Shown here: in pieces, positions 42,914-51,271 of the stretch
How positions within the stretch are numbered: position 1 is the first letter of the stretch
How the letters are laid out: the number at the start of each line of letters is the position of its first letter
NCBI GenBank assembly: GCA_015146655.1
Contig: VKHL01000015.1
Span: forward strand, 1 to 64,000
Direction of reading: 5' to 3'
Source of the DNA: Ochromonas danica
Taxonomy: Eukaryota > Sar > Chrysophyceae > Chromulinales > Chromulinaceae
DNA length: 64,000 nt
Notes under the pieces: generated by a model
Databases searched by the model: none
What the model was told of the DNA's origin: nothing
The model's input: the letters and a program-made list of their open reading frames with translations, nothing else
Program-made: the position numbers and the translations under genes

Positions 42914-44059
42914 TCAAGTCAAGGTGGCTGCTTTGATCAGAGCATCTCCTTTCCCCAGCAACAAGTCCATATCAGAGCAATCAGGGATATACAGCAGCTG
43001 CGGAGATAACATACTATCCTTCATACACTCTCCTTCTAATGAATCACTGCCAATACAACCAACGACTTTCCGATACAAATCTGATTCATTCAATAGATGT
43101 ACTATATTATGGAGCAGTGCAGATCCTGCGTGATCATGGTAGAGAGCTACTCGAACTAACTGACTCAAGTCAACACTAAACCACTTCTTATCCTCATAAT
43201 AACAGGGCACTTGTTTCACTTGAAAAGAAGTAATTCCCAATAGTCTGAACATATAAAATAGAAACTGACGATAGGAGTTGGCAGAGAGAATTTCTGCCCA
43301 ACATGTCAGAGAATCATAGCCTCCAAGCCACCAGAAGGTCTCAAAGCATCCTACCCACGCATTCAGTAGATATCCTCCGTGTAAGCTCACCATGGGGGCG
43401 ACCAGCACCAGACGCTCCACTTGATACTCCAGAGGAGTTGAACTGAACGCCTGCCACCACCGCATTAGGAATTGACAGCTGAAGGCAAATCCGACTAAGA
43501 GCATAGGCTTCTGGCCATTTGATTCAAAGATGAGGTCGACCACCTGTGTTAGGTGAGAGAAAGGGTCTTGAAAGACTGCCTCCAAGGGACAGATCCAGAC
43601 GGTCTGACCGTTGCTCACCAAGGAGGTGACAAGTGACTGATTGTCATACCTCAGCAAGTGTGCGCACTGCTGGTGAGAATCTACAATAATGAGAACAGCT
43701 GGAAGGCCATCACCATCTCTTCTTTTGCCTGGGAGGAGGTGATGGCGCAGAGGTCTGACTTCTAGGAGAGAGGCAATCATACCTCCCGTCTCCTCCAAGA
43801 CATGTCTGTGAATTACAGCCCCTGGTAGAGCGGAGTCTTCTTGTTCTCTATCTAAACAATAGCTGAGACGGAAGCGGAAGTGGCGCTGCAGCATGGCAGA
43901 GTGAAGGTAGAGTGAGTCCAGAGCCCCACTGAGGGGGAAGTGCGCATAAAAACACTTGATCAACCATTCCAGTGTACTGAGAATGCGAGATCCTGGAATA
44001 AGCAAAAACACTCGAGCCAGCACAAGCAGACTTCTGATGTGGACCATGGTTGTTGTCAT
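42914..44059 (-). CDS. Alpha/beta-hydrolase-like protein
   Basis: From the ATG at 44059 the protein has 381 aa. Features of the hydrolase fold include LPAVLIIVDSHQQCAHLLR (strand and oxyanion area), then KPMLLVGFAFSCQFLMRWW. This resembles a nucleophile elbow, but the usual G-x-S-x-G reads GFAFS, so catalysis is doubtful. VERLVLVAPMVSLHGGY follows. The N-terminus has a hydrophobic segment (HIRSLLVLARVFLLIPG) that could anchor it to membrane. Longer starts up to 44242 exist, but that region contains the shared promoter element. A 56-bp piece homologous to its residues ILSTLEWLIKCFYAHFP occurs in each unit of the downstream tandem array. Confidence 0.55.
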   Translation of the reverse strand: MTTTMVHIRSLLVLARVFLLIPGSRILSTLEWLIKCFYAHFPLSGALDSLYLHSAMLQRHFRFRLSYCLDREQEDSALPGAVIHRHVLEETGGMIASLLEVRPLRHHLLPGKRRDGDGLPAVLIIVDSHQQCAHLLRYDNQSLVTSLVSNGQTVWICPLEAVFQDPFSHLTQVVDLIFESNGQKPMLLVGFAFSCQFLMRWWQAFSSTPLEYQVERLVLVAPMVSLHGGYLLNAWVGCFETFWWLGGYDSLTCWAEILSANSYRQFLFYMFRLLGITSFQVKQVPCYYEDKKWFSVDLSQLVRVALYHDHAGSALLHNIVHLLNESDLYRKVVGCIGSDSLEGECMKDSMLSPQLLYIPDCSDMDLLLGKGDALIKAATLT

Positions 44060-44109
44060 GGTCTGCTTTCCCAAAAATTCCCTCCGCCAGCAGCAGAGAG
44101 AGAAGGAAC

Positions 44110-44158
44110 AAACGGATTTCTTTGAAGAAGCCCGTTTTATCGAACAACACGTTTTACT
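44110..44158. promoter_or_regulatory. Shared promoter element, hydrolase-like gene
   Basis: AACGGATTTCTTTGAAGAAG followed by CCCGTTTTATCG and AACACGTTTTACT. AAACGG/CCGTTT form an inverted pair. Near-copies lie at 44870-44897, 46041-46067 and 47247-47273. Confidence 0.6.
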
Positions 44159-44265
44159 CTCTGATTGGTTGTTTATATCGATTGAGAGAGTTATGGGGCA
44201 ATCAATCTCACATGAATTAGCTTTTATATTTCGCAATATCAACTCATTACAAAGATATCACTAAT

Positions 44266-44751
44266 TTACAAATAGGGCCACTTCTTGGGTTGCAAAGCTT
44301 TTCTACCATCTGGAAGTGTGACCCATTCTTTCTCGGGATATTTCAAAGTTGATATTTGACGAGTCTCTCTGTCCAAAGCAAGACAAGGACCTTCCATATC
44401 TTCAGATAAGCAGCATAGCATCCATTTGCACTTGCCAAAACCATCGCAATCTGGACCTTTCCTACGCAGAGTGTTCATATGGTGATGGCAATCGGGATGA
44501 TGAAATTCTGACTGCCGACAAGTGCACTCTCCGCCACAGTCAGAGCATCCCCAATATCCAAAGTGATGTTCTTGAGGGAGAAGCGCAACGTTTTCTGGCT
44601 TGATTAAAATCGATTTGGTTTTGTGGTTCTCCAGAAGCACTTCCACCCCGATCCGCCCGTTGTCATTCTTAGCAGATATTATCTTTCCTCTTCGCTCATT
44701 ATAGGCTTGAGTTTGCAAATTTACCACTTTAACAATGACCCCTAACTTCAT
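44266..44751 (-). CDS. Small Cys/His-rich protein, unknown
   Basis: From the ATG at 44751 the protein has 161 aa. The N-terminal half is a small barrel-like module (RRGKIISAKNDNGRIGVEVL, then ILIKPENVALL). This resembles short KPEN-containing modules seen in many algal and alveolate proteins. The C-terminal half has a dense Cys/His region (YWGCSDCGGECTCRQSEF, then HHPDCHHH and CKWMLCC) that should bind zinc or other metals. The family is not known. An in-frame upstream extension to 44889 overlaps the promoter element and is not favoured. It is divergent from the first tandem nucleoporin fragment. Confidence 0.6.
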   Translation of the reverse strand: MKLGVIVKVVNLQTQAYNERRGKIISAKNDNGRIGVEVLLENHKTKSILIKPENVALLPQEHHFGYWGCSDCGGECTCRQSEFHHPDCHHHMNTLRRKGPDCDGFGKCKWMLCCLSEDMEGPCLALDRETRQISTLKYPEKEWVTLPDGRKALQPKKWPYL

Positions 44752-44869
44752 TTTTAATCTAAGATGAAATATAGTTCCACCCACCACAAATGCCTGGGGG
44801 CTGAAGACTGAGTACTGTGGACTCGATGGTCGTCGCCTCTCTAACAAAAACTGAGAAATTGCTGGCCAC

Positions 44870-44897
44870 AAACGGATTTCTTTGAACAAACCCGTTT
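44870..44897. promoter_or_regulatory. Shared promoter element, between Cys-rich gene and tandem array
   Basis: AAACGGATTTCTTTGAACAA followed by ACCCGTTT, with the same inverted AAACGG/CCGTTT core as the element at 44110. It lies between two divergent starts. Confidence 0.6.
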
Positions 44898-44968
44898 CTC
44901 AAAGAGCACATGCCAAGTGCAATCTAATTGGTCTGAAGAGTTGAAACAGTATCTAGAGGTGGTCTGAG

Positions 44969-45523
44969 ATGAAGCAAGATAATGGATTTATTATATTCTT
45001 GATTCTCTTTGCCAATGTGGCCTTTCTCTTCTTTAGCAATCTGCTGTGGTGGGAGAGTTTGTTCTATAGTCTTTCCACGGCTGCGCTGTGGGCGATGAGT
45101 TGCTCTCCCTACAGCCCTTTGAGACCTTTGTTTGGTGGATTGGAGAGTGTTTGGGGGAGACTGAGGAGATGGATCCGCATCTCACTAATCGTGATGATGC
45201 TTGTGTTGGCTGTCATGACGTGGAGCATGCGACTGGTTGTTGTGGGTTTGTTCACATATCGCGGCCTGCTGTTCATCTTATCTGACCCTTCTTCCTCACG
45301 GAAACAAGCTGTTATCTTGACAATGAAAGAGTGGGATGAGTATAGAAGTGAGCGGGAGTATAGAACACGAAAATCTGCCTCACACAACAAACTCAACACC
45401 TCCTCTGCCTTGAAAAGTCCTCTTCATTCACCAACGGTAAGCTCCTTAACTCCCTTTGGGTTAGGATCCGGGCCGTCTTGCTCCCCAAACCTGGGTCTGG
45501 CAAATTCTGCCCTCTGGGTATAG
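44969..45523 (+). CDS. Truncated nucleoporin paralog, copy 1 (membrane N-terminus only)
   Basis: The 184-codon frame is identical in its first 118 or so residues to the N-terminus of the FG nucleoporin at 47381. It includes the hydrophobic segments FIIFLILFANVAFLFF and LIVMMLVLAVMTW. It then diverges (EYRTRKSASHNK...) and ends with no FG repeats. A GTAAGC donor at about 45437 matches the position of the parent's first splice site. The downstream sequence holds no sense exon 2, only an inverted piece of it. It may make a short membrane protein or be a non-functional duplicate. Confidence 0.5.
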   Translation: MKQDNGFIIFLILFANVAFLFFSNLLWWESLFYSLSTAALWAMSCSPYSPLRPLFGGLESVWGRLRRWIRISLIVMMLVLAVMTWSMRLVVVGLFTYRGLLFILSDPSSSRKQAVILTMKEWDEYRSEREYRTRKSASHNKLNTSSALKSPLHSPTVSSLTPFGLGSGPSCSPNLGLANSALWV

Positions 45524-45580
45524 GAGAGGATTGGTATCGTCTTCTTGGTCGTTGTATCTATCGTTACCTAGGATGCTACA

Positions 45581-45636
45581 GGGGAAGTGTGCACAAAAGA
45601 GATTGATCAACCATTCCAATACACTGAGGATGATGC
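45581..45636 (-). pseudogene. Fragment of a hydrolase-like gene paralog in unit 1
   Basis: On the minus strand it reads ILSVLEWLINLFCAHFP, against ILSTLEWLIKCFYAHFP in the neighbouring hydrolase-like gene (DNA 43934-43989, about 80 percent identical). Flanking sequence is too diverged to extend the match. Confidence 0.75.
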
Positions 45637-45660
45637 TATATCAAATACGTCAATTGTATG

Positions 45661-45883
45661 CCTCTAGCCCGTCTTCTTGTTCTCTCTTCTCTAGACTGTC
45701 ATAGAGATCCTCTAACTGACGCTTCTTTTGAGAGGGAAATTCATTGGTATTCGAGGGTGTTGGTGGGACAACCAGACTGTAGTTCACATGAAGTGTCTCT
45801 GTCGCCACCTCCTGGACCTCGTCTATCAGATCTGAGCGACCTTGAGAAGTCTCCTTCCTAGTATCAAGTGGGGAAGGATTCTG
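45661..45883 (-). pseudogene. Inverted copy of nucleoporin exon 2 in unit 1
   Basis: These 223 bp are the reverse complement of 48240-48462, inside exon 2 of the nucleoporin gene, with only isolated differences (such as CTTCTTG for CTTCCTG). It lies on the opposite strand to the sense exon 1 of the same unit. Confidence 0.93.
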
Positions 45884-46040
45884 TTGAGATATTGTTAGTG
45901 TGGCTGTGGCTCAATCTGCGTGTCGTTAATCAACTGTTTATCTGCATCAATACAATACATTGACAATGTTTCGTTTTGAGATGGGCTAGACTTTGCAGAG
46001 TCTATGACCCAGGCTTCTCAACAACTGCCCTTGCCCGAAC

Positions 46041-46067
46041 AAACGGATTTCAAAGAACACGTTTTTC
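46041..46067. promoter_or_regulatory. Shared promoter element before nucleoporin copy 2
   Basis: AAACGGATTTCAAAGAACAC followed by GTTTTTC: a fused, shorter form of the elements at 44110-44158. It lies 108 bp before the next ATG. Confidence 0.55.
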
Positions 46068-46174
46068 GACTATGACCGTATTGTTGTTTATTTTGTTGGC
46101 TGTTGTTGAGAGTTGTTGAGTGTACAGTAATTAGTGAAGAGTAAAAGCTAATCTACGACTAGAGGTGGTCTGAG

Positions 46175-46729
46175 ATGAAGCAAGATAATGGGTTTATTAT
46201 ATTCTTGATTCTCTTTGCCAATGTGGCCTTTCTCTTCTTTAGCAATCTGCTGTGGTGGGAGAGTTTGTTCTATAGTCTTTCCACGGCTGCGCTGTGGGCG
46301 ATGAGTTGCTCTCCCTACAGCCCTTTGAGACCTTTGTTTGGTGGATTGGAGAGTGTTTGGGGGAGACTGAGGAGATGGATCCGCATCTCACTAATCGTGA
46401 TGATGCTTGTGTTGGCTGTCATGACGTGGAGCATGCGACTGGTTGTTGTGGGTTTGTTCACATATCGCGGCCTGCTGTTCATCTTATCTGACCCTTCTTC
46501 CTCACGGAAACAAGCTGTTATCTTGACAATGAAAGAGTGGGATGAGTATAGAAGTGAGCGGGAGTATAGAACACGAAAATCTGCCTCACACAACAAACTC
46601 AACACCTCCTCTGCCTTGAAAAGTCCTCTTCATTCACCAACGGTAAGCTCCTTAACTCCCTTTGGGTTAGGATCCGGGCCGTCTTGCTCCCCAAACCTGG
46701 GTCTGGCAAATTCTGCCCTCTGGGTATAG
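46175..46729 (+). CDS. Truncated nucleoporin paralog, copy 2
   Basis: The predicted protein is identical to copy 1 (184 aa: membrane segments, a Ser-rich end and no FG repeats). It sits directly behind the promoter element at 46041. Confidence 0.5.
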   Translation: MKQDNGFIIFLILFANVAFLFFSNLLWWESLFYSLSTAALWAMSCSPYSPLRPLFGGLESVWGRLRRWIRISLIVMMLVLAVMTWSMRLVVVGLFTYRGLLFILSDPSSSRKQAVILTMKEWDEYRSEREYRTRKSASHNKLNTSSALKSPLHSPTVSSLTPFGLGSGPSCSPNLGLANSALWV

Positions 46730-46786
46730 GAGAGGATTGGTATCGTCTTCTTGGTCGTTGTATCTATCGTTACCTAGGATGCTACA

Positions 46787-46842
46787 GGGGAAGTGTGCAC
46801 AAAAGAGATTGATCAACCATTCCAATACACTGAGGATGATGC
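46787..46842 (-). pseudogene. Fragment of a hydrolase-like gene paralog in unit 2
   Basis: Identical to 45581-45636, displaced by 1206 bp. Confidence 0.75.
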
Positions 46843-46866
46843 TATATCAAATACGTCAATTGTATG

Positions 46867-47089
46867 CCTCTAGCCCGTCTTCTTGTTCTCTCTTCTCTAG
46901 ACTGTCATAGAGATCCTCTAACTGACGCTTCTTTTGAGAGGGAAATTCATTGGTATTCGAGGGTGTTGGTGGGACAACCAGACTGTAGTTCACATGAAGT
47001 GTCTCTGTCGCCACCTCCTGGACCTCGTCTATCAGATCTGAGCGACCTTGAGAAGTCTCCTTCCTAGTATCAAGTGGGGAAGGATTCTG
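46867..47089 (-). pseudogene. Inverted copy of nucleoporin exon 2 in unit 2
   Basis: Same as 45661-45883: the reverse complement of 48240-48462. Confidence 0.93.
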
Positions 47090-47246
47090 TTGAGATATTG
47101 TTAGTGTGGCTGTGGCTCAATCTGCGTGTCGTTAATCAACTGTTTATCTGCATCAATACAATACATTGACAATGTTTCGTTTTGAGATGGGCTAGACTTT
47201 GCAGAGTCTATGACCCAGGCTTCTCAACAACTGCCCTTGCCCGAAC

Positions 47247-47273
47247 AAACGGATTTCAAAGAACACGTTTTTC
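47247..47273. promoter_or_regulatory. Shared promoter element before the full nucleoporin gene
   Basis: Identical to 46041-46067. It lies 108 bp before the ATG at 47381. Confidence 0.55.
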
Positions 47274-47380
47274 GACTATGACCGTATTGTTGTTTATTTT
47301 GTTGGCTGTTGTTGAGAGTTGTTGAGTGTACAGTAATTAGTGAAGAGTAAAAGCTAATCTACGACTAGAGGTGGTCTGAG

Positions 47381-50300
47381 ATGAAGCAAGATAATGGGTT
47401 TATTATATTCTTGATTCTCTTTGCCAATGTGGCCTTTCTCTTCTTTAGCAATCTGCTGTGGTGGGAGAGTTTGTTCTATAGTCTTTCCACGGCTGCGCTG
47501 TGGGCGATGAGTTGCTCTCCCTACAGCCCTTTGAGACCTTTGTTTGGTGGATTGGAGAGTGTTTGGGGGAGACTGAGGAGATGGATCCGCATCTCACTAA
47601 TCGTGATGATGCTTGTGTTGGCTGTCATGACGTGGAGCATGCGACTGGTTGTTGTGGGTTTGTTCACATATCGCGGCCTGCTGTTCATCTTATCTGACCC
47701 TTCTTCCTCACGGAAACAAGCTGTCATGATGACGATGAAGGAGTGGGATGAGCACAGAAGTGAGCGGGAGTTGGCTGATGTGAAAGCACGAAAATCTGCG
47801 TCACACCACAAACTTGCAGCGAAACAACAGACACAAAATATCCCACCCCCACCTTCACCTCCTCTGCCTTCATCTAATACATCGTCTGCCTCGACAAAGC
47901 TCCATCCCTCGCCAAAAGTGCCAACTAATGAACAATCACAACCCTCTCAATCTTCCTTTTCCGCAGTAAGTAGTGCCTGGCATAACTTCAGCGGATTTGT
48001 TCTCGAATGGTCGAAATTCTCATCTGTTACCTGCTTTTTGTCTGTTTGTCTAGTTTCTTAACACACGAGGAAGGCGGGGAAGTAGTAAGAAGGGCATATC
48101 ATCATCCAATAGTGCTGTAATTGATCTGACTGTGGAGAACGATGACCTACTCGCGAACCCTCCGCAGACCTCTGCTGCCTCTGTCACCATCATCGAAGCT
48201 GATGTCCCGAAGTCGGTTGAACCTACTAAACTACCTCTGCAGAATCCTTCCCCACTTGATACTAGGAAGGAGACTTCTCAAGGTCGCTCAGATCTGATAG
48301 ACGAGGTCCAGGAGGTGGCGACAGAGACACTTCATGTGAACTACAGTCTGGTTGTCCCACCAACACCCTCGAATACCAATGAATTTCCCTCTCAAAAGAA
48401 GCGTCAGTTAGAGGATCTCTATGACAGTCTAGAGAAGAGAGAACAGGAAGACGGGCTAGAGGGGGTTATGGTAGTGGCCGATGATAGTCAGCGAAGGAAA
48501 GTGAGCTGGCGCGACTCAGAAATATCTCTCCCTATTTTACCTCTCTCTAAAAGAAAGGATAGTTCGTATCAAACTCCTTCTAAGTCTGTTTTGAAACGCA
48601 AGAAAGTGAGTTATTCGCCCTCTATTGACTATATGTCGCTATTGACTACAGTCTAACTGGGTTTATTTCTAATAGGCTGACAGATCTTCTGCGGATAGTC
48701 ATATATTGGCTGAAATGGAACAAATGCATAAACGTCAGAAAAGCTTGGCATTGAGGTCAAAGTTACATGATGGCATCAATGAAGGTGGGCCATTCCTTCC
48801 TTCACAAACATTTCGTGCTTCATGACTCAGATTTTGTTTTGTTTTGTTTTATAATTTTCGATCAGTTGAAGAAAGCCCGAAAAGCTTTGTTGCACAGTTA
48901 CAAGCTCGTTCAAAGGCTTTGAATTCAGCTGTTATTGGATCTTCGAAAAACTCTGAAGATAAGCTCTCGCAGCAGTCATCGACAACAGCTTCGACTCCCT
49001 CTACTGAAAGTAATTCGCTTGCTCAATCGACTTCTGATAGCCTCCTGACTTTCAATGGATTCTCGAGTGTAGCGCAAACAAAGGAAGTGCTATCTTCCTC
49101 GACCTTTTCTTTTGGTGGCGGGACCACAGCTCCTACCAATGGATCAACTCAAAATGGACAAAATTCTGCCGGCATAGTTTCTGGCATAACAGAAAGCAGA
49201 TCTGCCGAATTTTCTGCACCAAAGGCTACTACAAAGACTGCAGAAAGCGATGGCATTTCTTTCTCATTGCCCCAGTCATCAAGTGCCTCAACTCTGTCTT
49301 CGAATGGAAGTGGTAGTGGAAAACCCCCTCCCTCGCCTTTCGCAGCATCTCACAAGCCTAAAACGACTGAGATTCCTTTCGGAATTGCATTTGGAGCGAA
49401 ACAGACTGAAACATCTTCTCTTGCGGCCACTAAAGAAGATGAAAATACAAGCAAAAGCAAGCATGTAACCTTCAATCTGCCCACAACAGCGACACCAACA
49501 ACAGCAGCGGCAGATTCATCCGCACCGTCGACATTTTCCTTTGGAGCTCCTCCATCTGCTTCATCGACTATGCCTACTGCAGCAGCAGCAACAACTAATT
49601 CAGCGTCAACTTCTTCTGCTCCGCCATCATTCACTTTTGGTGGTGGCAATAGCGCTTCTACTGCGCCTGCTATGTCCTTTGGTGGTCCTACTACCACAGC
49701 TGCAACTTCGAGTTCAACAGCATCGACTACCCCTGCTACGGCCCCATCCTCCTCATCCTTTGCCTTTGGCACATCTTCCAATTCTTCAAACATTGGAACA
49801 GGAGGCAATCCTTCCTTGGGTTTCGGCGGATCTATCGGAAACAATGCATCTACAAGTACATTTGGGACCTCGCTTTCCACAACCGCTTCGACCAGCTCTA
49901 CTGCAGCTGCTCCCGGCTCTGGTCCGTTTGGATCCTCGCCATCCATTCCTTCGTCATCAACCACTTTTGGCTCTTCCTCCTCTTCTTCTTCCACGGCTAC
50001 AACTCCTGCATTTGGATCAGGTGCTCTGGGCAGTGCTAGCAGCGGGAATCAACAGAATAGCCTCTCTACCACCCCTGCACCGTTTACTTTCGGTGGGGTT
50101 AACACAGGGGTTTCTCAGTCAAGTGCACCTCAGTCGACATCTGCCTTTGGTGGTGGTGGTACTGCCACAACTTCAACTTTCTCCTTTGGCTCAGCTGCAC
50201 CTGCTTCAGGCAGTGCTCCTGCTTTTGGTGGGACGAGTTCTACCACGAATGCTGCTGCTGCTCCTGCTTTCGGAGCTCCCACTCCTTTTGGTGGGATGAG

Positions 50301-50961
50301 TACAATCACGAATAGTACTTCAGCTCCTGCGTTTGGAGCATCCGCTCCATTTGGAGGAACAGTCGCTCCAACACCAACTTCGGCTTCAGGCACAAGTACT
50401 CCTGCTTTTGGTGTGATGAATAATACCACGAATGGCGCTGCCGCTCCTGCTTTCGGAGCTTCCACTTCTTTTGGAGGACCAACACCAACTTCGGCAAACA
50501 CTCCTTTTGGTGGAAGTGCCCCTCCTTTTGGTGGCTCAGCTGCACCTGCTTCAGGCAGTGCTCCTGCTTTTGGTGGGACGAGTTCTACCACGAATGCTGC
50601 TGTTGCTCCTGCTTTCGGAGCTCCCACTCCTTTTGGTGGGATGAGTACAATCACGAATAGTGCTTCAGCTCCTGCGTTTGGAGCATCCGCTCCATTTGGA
50701 GGGACAGTTTCTGCTGCAACACCAACGCCTACAAGCAGGGTGCCAACGTCTACGTTTGCGTTTGGTGCAGGGTCGAGTGCTCCTTTTGGTTCTGTCAGCT
50801 CGTCTGCTCCAGACAATTCAATGTTAACTCTGAATCCGTTTGGGGGTGGTATGGGTGGTCTAAGTGGAGGAGTAGGAGGAGGTGCTGGCGGTAGTATGTT
50901 TCAACTAGGTAGTAGGGAAGGTAATTCTTCGTCTCGTAGAAAGGTGAAGGTAAAGAAATAA
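47381..50961 (+). CDS. Transmembrane FG nucleoporin, POM121-like architecture
   Basis: Exons at 47381-47965, 48054-48605, 48676-48784 and 48866-50961 join in frame to 1113 aa. Residues about 5-105 hold two or three membrane segments (FIIFLILFANVAFLFF; LIVMMLVLAVMTW, then VVVGLFTYRGLLFIL). A low-complexity middle contains PPPPSPPLPSS, an AVIDLTVEND (SUMO-interaction-like) motif and a Lys-rich patch (SVLKRKKADR). The last exon has some 35 FG dipeptides of TFSFGG, PAFGA and PFGG types. The protein ends SSRRKVKVKK, like the basic RKI...RRK end of Nup153, POM121 and yeast Nup1. N-terminal TM plus C-terminal FG repeats is the POM121 plan: anchoring at the nuclear pore membrane with FG repeats in the channel. 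Orthology is not claimed; similar plans can arise independently. Confidence 0.8.
50188..50364. repeat. 177-bp internal FG-region duplication, copy 1
   Basis: Nearly identical to 50533-50709 (shift 345 bp). It encodes repeated SAPAFGGTSS, APTPFGGM and SAPFGGT motifs. Confidence 0.9.
50533..50709. repeat. 177-bp internal FG-region duplication, copy 2
   Basis: Partner of 50188-50364, with a handful of differences. It suggests recent growth of the FG domain. Confidence 0.9.
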
Positions 50962-51271
50962 TCTGAGCAAATTAAGAGTACACAATACGAATAGCAGACT
51001 AAGTTCTTCTCTCTTGAAAAGGCGGTACCCCTTTCCTAGCAAAGCAAACAGCACATACCCGGATACCTTAAAACTGTTGTAGAGTAAACAATGCTGATTA
51101 GCACCAAAGTGTGGCGTTTATTAACAGTGTGGCGTTTATTTATCGATGAAAAACGTGTTTTATCGATAACTTAAGAGGAAGTGTGCTCAGGACTGCAGAC
51201 GCCTCGCTCAGTCAATCATCAATCATCAATCGAGCAAGTCGAATCACTATCGTATAGGCAGACGATTCACC
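50962..51271. promoter_or_regulatory. SPT6 upstream region
   Basis: It contains a tandem GTGTGGCGTTTATT (51108 and 51127), then TTATCGATGAAAAACGTGTT and TTATCGATAA (51138-51169). On the minus strand ACACGTTTTT matches the box in neighbouring promoters. Confidence 0.5.

Larger units (their letters stand above)
44953..46158. repeat. Tandem repeat unit 1 of 1206 bp
   Basis: The unit starts at CTAGAGGTGGTCTGAG, 16 bp before a nucleoporin-type ATG. It is repeated with exact 1206-bp spacing at 46159 and, for its first about 358 bp, at 47365. I find one difference (position 44989 region, GGATTTA versus GGGTTTA) between the copies over the stretches I compared. Confidence 0.95.
46159..47364. repeat. 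Tandem repeat unit 2 of 1206 bp
   Basis: Second full copy of the unit, in direct head-to-tail array with unit 1 and followed by the complete nucleoporin gene. Confidence 0.95.

Noticed and set aside
45658-45861. 67-codon frame MPLARLLVLSSLDCHRD in the repeat unit
   Set aside because: It is the antisense reading of the inverted nucleoporin exon 2 fragment, not a gene of its own.
49350-50816. Long open frames on the minus strand under the FG nucleoporin exon
   Set aside because: They mirror the low-complexity, Ala/Pro/Gly-rich codons of the sense strand; no family features and no splice logic.
51138-51169. A Drosophila-type DRE (TATCGATA) site
   Set aside because: The word is present, but the factor is known from animals; similarity of an 8-bp word is not evidence here.
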